From the NCBI GenBank assembly GCA_958421035.1, contig CATZKS010000078.1:1-9600 (forward strand): a stretch of 9,600 nt of DNA. The letters are read 5' to 3'. The notes beneath the pieces were generated by a model. That model ran no database searches and was not told the DNA's origin. It worked only from the letters and a program-made list of their open reading frames with translations. Each line of letters begins with the position of its first letter. Positions within the stretch are counted from its first letter, which is position 1. A program made the position numbers and the translations under genes. Positions 7,154 to 9,600 of the stretch are shown piece after piece. The DNA comes from an uncultured Collinsella sp. (GTDB lineage Bacteria > Actinomycetota > Coriobacteriia > Coriobacteriales > Coriobacteriaceae).

Positions 7154-7182
7154 TTATGCAATTAATTAACGGATTTATGCAA
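7154..7182. promoter_or_regulatory. Tandem TTATGCAA words 21 bp apart
   Basis: TTATGCAA occurs at 7154-7161 and 7175-7182, a spacing of two helical turns, with the AT-only stretch ATTAATTAA between them. GCCAT (7148-7152) and ATGGC (7184-7188) bracket the pair symmetrically. This could be a protein-binding site or a stem in the larA leader RNA. Confidence 0.3.
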
Positions 7183-7264
7183 AATGGCTTACGTGCGTAC
7201 GTCTCGGACTAGATGTTTGCCTCGGCGCTGCGTAAATCATCCTGTCTATAGTGTCTGTGACAGG

Positions 7265-7301
7265 CGGCTGCGGTCCCGTTTGGGGTCGCGGCCGTTTTGT
7301 T
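7265..7301 (+). terminator. Strong intrinsic terminator 120 bp before larA
   Basis: CGGCTGCGGTCCC (7265-7277) and GGGGTCGCGGCCG (7282-7294) form a 13-bp stem with three G-U pairs around a GTTT loop. TTTTGTT follows at 7295-7301. It has the full form of a rho-independent terminator on the + strand. No gene ends just before it: the nearest upstream stop of a supported gene is that of ppc, over 700 bp away and already followed by a hairpin. It therefore probably ends a leader or a small RNA started near 7082, making it a candidate attenuator for larA. I see no clear promoter between it and larA. Confidence 0.8.
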
Positions 7302-7420
7302 GTGGGTCAAATATGAACGTTGTGTTAATGAGTCGGTGGACGGTGGTGTTTTTCGGTGAGCGGCGTATCCTTCCAACGGTTTATCTAGTGTGTCAGTTGA
7401 AAGGAAGAGGGCGCTCGTCA

Positions 7421-8698
7421 TTGTTTGAATGTGAACTGCCGTTTGACCACAAGACGTTGCATCTGGAGCTCGAGGATAAGAACTTCGCGGGTGTGATGGA
7501 AGGTCATCAAAACGAGTTTAAGACTACAAAATCGCAGGAAGAGCTGGTAGAGGAGTCGCTTGCCAATCCTTATGGCTCGCCTTCGCTCGAGGAGCTTTGT
7601 GCTGGCAAGAAGGATATCGTCATTATTAGCTCCGATTATACGCGTCCCGTTCCCTCGCGTGTGACGATGCCTATTCTGCTGCATCACATCCATTCTGCTG
7701 CGCCCGAGGCTCGCGTGCGTATTCTGGTTGCTACGGGTATGCATCGTCCGTCGACGCACGAGGAGCTCGTCAACAAGTACGGCGAGGAGATCGTTGCCAA
7801 CGAGGAAATCGTTATGCACGTCGCGACCGATGACAGCATGATGAAAAAGATCGGCACCCTGCCTTCTGGCGGCGAGTGCATCATCAACAAGATTGCTGCC
7901 GATTGCGATCTGCTGCTTGCCGAGGGCTTTATTGAGCCGCACTTCTTTGCCGGTTTCTCTGGTAGCCGCAAGTCCGTTCTGCCTGGTATCGCCAGCTACA
8001 AGACCATCATGTACAACCACAACGGTCAGTTTGTGAACGATTCCCATTCGCGTGCCGGCAACCTGTGCCACAACCACGTGAGCGAGGACATGTTTGCCGC
8101 TGCCGAGATGGCTCACCTTGCCTTTGTGCTCAACGTGGTGCTCAACGGCAAGCACGAGGTCATCGGCTCCTTTGCCGGCGACATCCACAAGGCGCACGAG
8201 GCTGGCTGCGAGTTCGTGAAGAGCCTTGCCGGCGTTGAGCCCGTCGAGTGCGAGATTGCCATTACCACCAACGGCGGCTACCCGCTCGACCAGAACATCT
8301 ATCAGGCCGTGAAGGGCATGTGCTCTGCAGAGGCCACACTTCCCGAGGGCGGCGTGATCATCGATGTCGCCGGTTGTGCCGACGGTCACGGTGGCGAGGG
8401 CTTCTATCACAACATCGCCGACAATGATCCGGCAGAGTTTGAGCGCGCCTGCATCGACCGTCCTAAGGACGAGACCCTGCCCGACCAGTGGACGAGCCAG
8501 ATCTTTGCCCGCATCCTGGCGCATCACCCTGTGATCATGGTTACCGACCTGTGCGATCACCAGATGATCAAGGATATGCACATGACGCCGGTTAACACCC
8601 TCGATGAGGCGCTCAAGCTCGCCTTTGAGATGAAGGGTGCCGATGCCAAGGTGGCCGTCATTCCCGATGGCCTGGGCGTTGTCGTCGCACAGCACTAG
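7421..8698 (+). CDS. larA: Nickel-dependent lactate racemase LarA
   Basis: LarA interconverts L- and D-lactate by hydride transfer through a nickel-pincer nucleotide cofactor. With a TTG start at 7421 the protein is 425 residues, against 424 in Lactiplantibacillus plantarum as I recall it. The residues known there fall on the same numbers: D72 and R75 in SSDYTRP, H108 in TGMHRPS, H174 in EPHFFAG, cofactor-linked K184 in GSRKSVLPG, nickel ligand H200 in MYNHN, and Q295 and K298 in YQAVKGM. This agreement supports both the family and the start, although the ribosome site is modest (AAGGAAGAGG at 7401-7410, ending 10 nt upstream). The frame is open back to ATG 7184, but that extension would run through the terminator stem and looks non-coding. 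The larB/larC/larE cofactor genes are not in the window. A close LarA homologue with another 2-hydroxyacid substrate is possible but less likely given the full residue match. Confidence 0.94.
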   Translation: MFECELPFDHKTLHLELEDKNFAGVMEGHQNEFKTTKSQEELVEESLANPYGSPSLEELCAGKKDIVIISSDYTRPVPSRVTMPILLHHIHSAAPEARVRILVATGMHRPSTHEELVNKYGEEIVANEEIVMHVATDDSMMKKIGTLPSGGECIINKIAADCDLLLAEGFIEPHFFAGFSGSRKSVLPGIASYKTIMYNHNGQFVNDSHSRAGNLCHNHVSEDMFAAAEMAHLAFVLNVVLNGKHEVIGSFAGDIHKAHEAGCEFVKSLAGVEPVECEIAITTNGGYPLDQNIYQAVKGMCSAEATLPEGGVIIDVAGCADGHGGEGFYHNIADNDPAEFERACIDRPKDETLPDQWTSQIFARILAHHPVIMVTDLCDHQMIKDMHMTPVNTLDEALKLAFEMKGADAKVAVIPDGLGVVVAQH

Positions 8699-8708
8699 TA
8701 CGCGGCCT

Positions 8709-8721
8709 AAACGAATCGTTT
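8709..8721. promoter_or_regulatory. Short perfect palindrome between larA and the channel gene
   Basis: AAACGA (8709-8714) and TCGTTT (8716-8721) flank a single A, 26 bp before the channel ATG. TATAAC follows at 8721-8726, but no -35 is visible. It may be an operator, a small processing hairpin, or chance. The 49-bp gap otherwise suggests co-transcription with larA. Confidence 0.25.
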
Positions 8722-8747
8722 ATAACCGACAAGAAAGATAAGGTTTT

Positions 8748-9479
8748 ATGCTTACCAAACTCCTCTGCGAATTCGGCGCAACGGCCCTCATGATCATCTT
8801 TGGCGTGGGCGTGCACTGCGATACCGTGCTTAAGGGCACCAAGTATCAGGGCTCCGGCCACATGTTTGCCATCACCACCTGGTCTTTTGGCATCTCGGTC
8901 GCCTTGTTTATCTTTGGCGGCGCCGTGTGCATGAACCCCGCCATGGTGCTTGCCCAGTGCATCGTGGGCCTGGTGCCGTGGAGCAGCTGCATCCCCTTCA
9001 TGATTGCCGATATGCTCGGCGGCTTTGTGGGCGCCGTGATCGCGTGGTTGATGTATGCCGATGAGTTCAAGGCTTCCGACGGCGTCGTCGACCCTATTGC
9101 CCAGCGCAACATCTTCTCGACCAACCCCACCACCGAGGGCACCAACTATGCCCGCAACTTCTTCTGCGAGGCTATCTGCACCTTTGTGTTCATCAGCGCC
9201 ATCCTGGCTACCGCTAGCCGTGCCGGCGAGAACGTTTTGATGCTCGCTATCTGCGTCGGTCTGATCGTTTGGGCTGTTGGCATGGGCATGGGCGGCATCA
9301 CCGGCTTCGCCATGAACCAGGCTCGTGACCTTGGTCCTCGCATGGCCTATCAGGTGCTGCCGATTAAGAACAAGGCTGACAACAACTGGAGGTACGGCCT
9401 GCTCGTTCCTGGCATCGCTCCGTTTGTCGGTGCCGCTCTGGCCGCGCTGTTTGTGCACGGTTTCTTGGGCATGTTCTAG
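8748..9479 (+). CDS. MIP-family aquaglyceroporin-type channel, probable lactic acid facilitator (LarD-like)
   Basis: This 243-residue inner-membrane channel has the normal MIP length and six predicted helices plus two pore half-helices. The first pore motif is regular (N63-P64-A65). The second reads N190-Q191-A192-R193 within GFAMNQARDLGPR, where GlpF has GFAMNPARDFGP, so the proline is replaced. By alignment to GlpF the selectivity filter is the glycerol type: W45, G178, F187 and R193 correspond to W48, G191, F200 and R206. The first loop before NPA is about 2 residues shorter than in GlpF. The gene starts 49 bp after larA on the same strand, with AAGG at 8740-8743 before the ATG. In L. plantarum the lar operon includes larD, an aquaglyceroporin-family lactic acid channel, so a lactate role is inferred from context. 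Glycerol or another small solute remains possible. A composite hairpin element follows the stop. Confidence 0.9.
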   Translation: MLTKLLCEFGATALMIIFGVGVHCDTVLKGTKYQGSGHMFAITTWSFGISVALFIFGGAVCMNPAMVLAQCIVGLVPWSSCIPFMIADMLGGFVGAVIAWLMYADEFKASDGVVDPIAQRNIFSTNPTTEGTNYARNFFCEAICTFVFISAILATASRAGENVLMLAICVGLIVWAVGMGMGGITGFAMNQARDLGPRMAYQVLPIKNKADNNWRYGLLVPGIAPFVGAALAALFVHGFLGMF

Positions 9480-9508
9480 TCTGAGGCTACATAGTTGTCC
9501 GCTGGCCG

Positions 9509-9600
9509 CATGGGGTAACTTCCCAGCGCGTCCTCGGACATGAAAGAACCCCCGCTGCGCACTACGTGCGGCGGGGGTTCTTTCATCCTGCGGAGTGCGC
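9509..9600. repeat. Composite palindromic element, copy B (cut by the window end)
   Basis: The constant words GCGTCCTCG (9528-9536) and CTGCGGAGTGC (9588-9598) match copy A exactly, but the stem between them has a different sequence. Upstream, CATGGGG...CTTCCCAGC (9509-9527) resembles the left outer arm of copy A (ATGGG...TTCCC just before the same word). The matching right outer arm would lie beyond position 9600. Confidence 0.7.
9540..9586. terminator. Terminator after the channel gene (inner hairpin of copy B)
   Basis: ATGAAAGAACCCCCGC (9540-9555) and GCGGGGGTTCTTTCAT (9571-9586) form a perfect 16-bp stem, capped by CGCAC-TAC-GTGCG. The A-rich base on one side and T-rich base on the other suit termination in both directions. 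It lies 60 bp after the channel stop and probably closes the larA-channel transcript. Confidence 0.8.

Larger units (their letters stand above)
6542..7420. other. Long non-coding stretch between ppc and larA
   Basis: No frame here has both a ribosome site and recognisable protein. The first part (6565-6691) is a composite palindromic repeat. From 6692 to about 6800 are degenerate copies of its flanking words: CGTCCTCGG at 6694-6702 and CTGCGGAGTG at 6779-6788. A small GCGCG/CGCGC hairpin lies at 6733-6745. GTGCAAAA (6874-6881) and TTTTGCAC (6951-6958) form a spaced inverted repeat, with AAAAC-GGA-GTTTT close to the first arm. From about 6900 to 7200 the GC content is visibly lower and short palindromes are dense: CATATATG at 6982-6989, CTCCGGAG at 7109-7116 and GGGTA-C-TACCC at 7115-7125. 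A promoter-like site and a terminator follow. It looks like accumulated regulatory and repeat DNA rather than a lost gene. Confidence 0.6.

Noticed and set aside
6941..7165. A possible 74-codon small protein in the ppc-larA gap
   Set aside because: It has no Shine-Dalgarno sequence, runs across the promoter-like dyad and several palindromes, and has no recognisable features.
7184..7420. An N-terminal extension of larA by 79 codons from ATG 7184
   Set aside because: It would be translated through the terminator stem and T-run, is rich in Arg/Cys/Ser without family similarity, has no ribosome site, and would shift the catalytic residues off the LarA numbering that TTG 7421 reproduces.
7418..8695. 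A 425-codon open frame on the - strand exactly opposite larA
   Set aside because: It is a shadow of larA. The + strand carries every catalytic residue of lactate racemase, while the - strand product is compositionally biased and unrecognisable.
1..9600. CRISPR array, tRNA, rRNA, prophage or defence genes
   Set aside because: No regular short repeats with unique spacers, no cloverleaf with acceptor end, and no phage or restriction-type proteins were seen; all recognised genes are metabolic, translational or transport genes.

Overview
The window looks like ordinary chromosome of a moderately high-GC anaerobic Actinomycetota, most likely a gut Coriobacteriia such as Collinsella. This is inferred from the strongly G/C-ending codons, the PEP carboxylase/nickel lactate racemase gene set and the terminator style; there is no rRNA or other marker to prove it. 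All supported genes lie on the + strand. I see no phage, IS element, CRISPR array, tRNA or rRNA.

Layout. 1-47: terminator of an unseen upstream gene. 126-1421: M20-family amidohydrolase. 1545-1994: a 149-residue open frame that joins the N-terminal part of an MFS transporter to its last membrane helix and tail, so most of the gene is missing. 2032-2091: a very long hairpin ending 17 bp before the hisS -10 box. 2157-3470: hisS. 3728-6541: ppc. 6542-7420: a long non-coding stretch with a composite palindromic repeat, a promoter-like site containing a dyad, and a strong intrinsic terminator. 7421-8698: larA, nickel-pincer lactate racemase. 8748-9479: aquaglyceroporin-type MIP channel. 9509-9600: a second copy of the composite repeat, cut by the window edge.

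How the genes relate. HisS (translation) and PEP carboxylase (anaplerotic oxaloacetate) are stand-alone housekeeping genes. The last two genes form a probable lactate unit. LarA interconverts L- and D-lactate, and the linked channel resembles LarD, the aquaglyceroporin-family lactic acid channel of the Lactiplantibacillus plantarum lar operon. The cofactor genes larB, larC and larE are not in the window.

Most worth a second look: (i) a repeat family with constant flanking words and different but self-complementary stems, placed after ppc and after the channel gene; (ii) the larA upstream region, where a promoter-like site with a dyad in its spacer is followed by a terminator about 120 bp before a TTG start; (iii) the NPA-to-NQA change in the second pore motif of the channel; (iv) the internally deleted MFS transporter. 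None of these is a clear new multi-gene system. They are regulatory, repeat and gene-decay signals around well-known genes.
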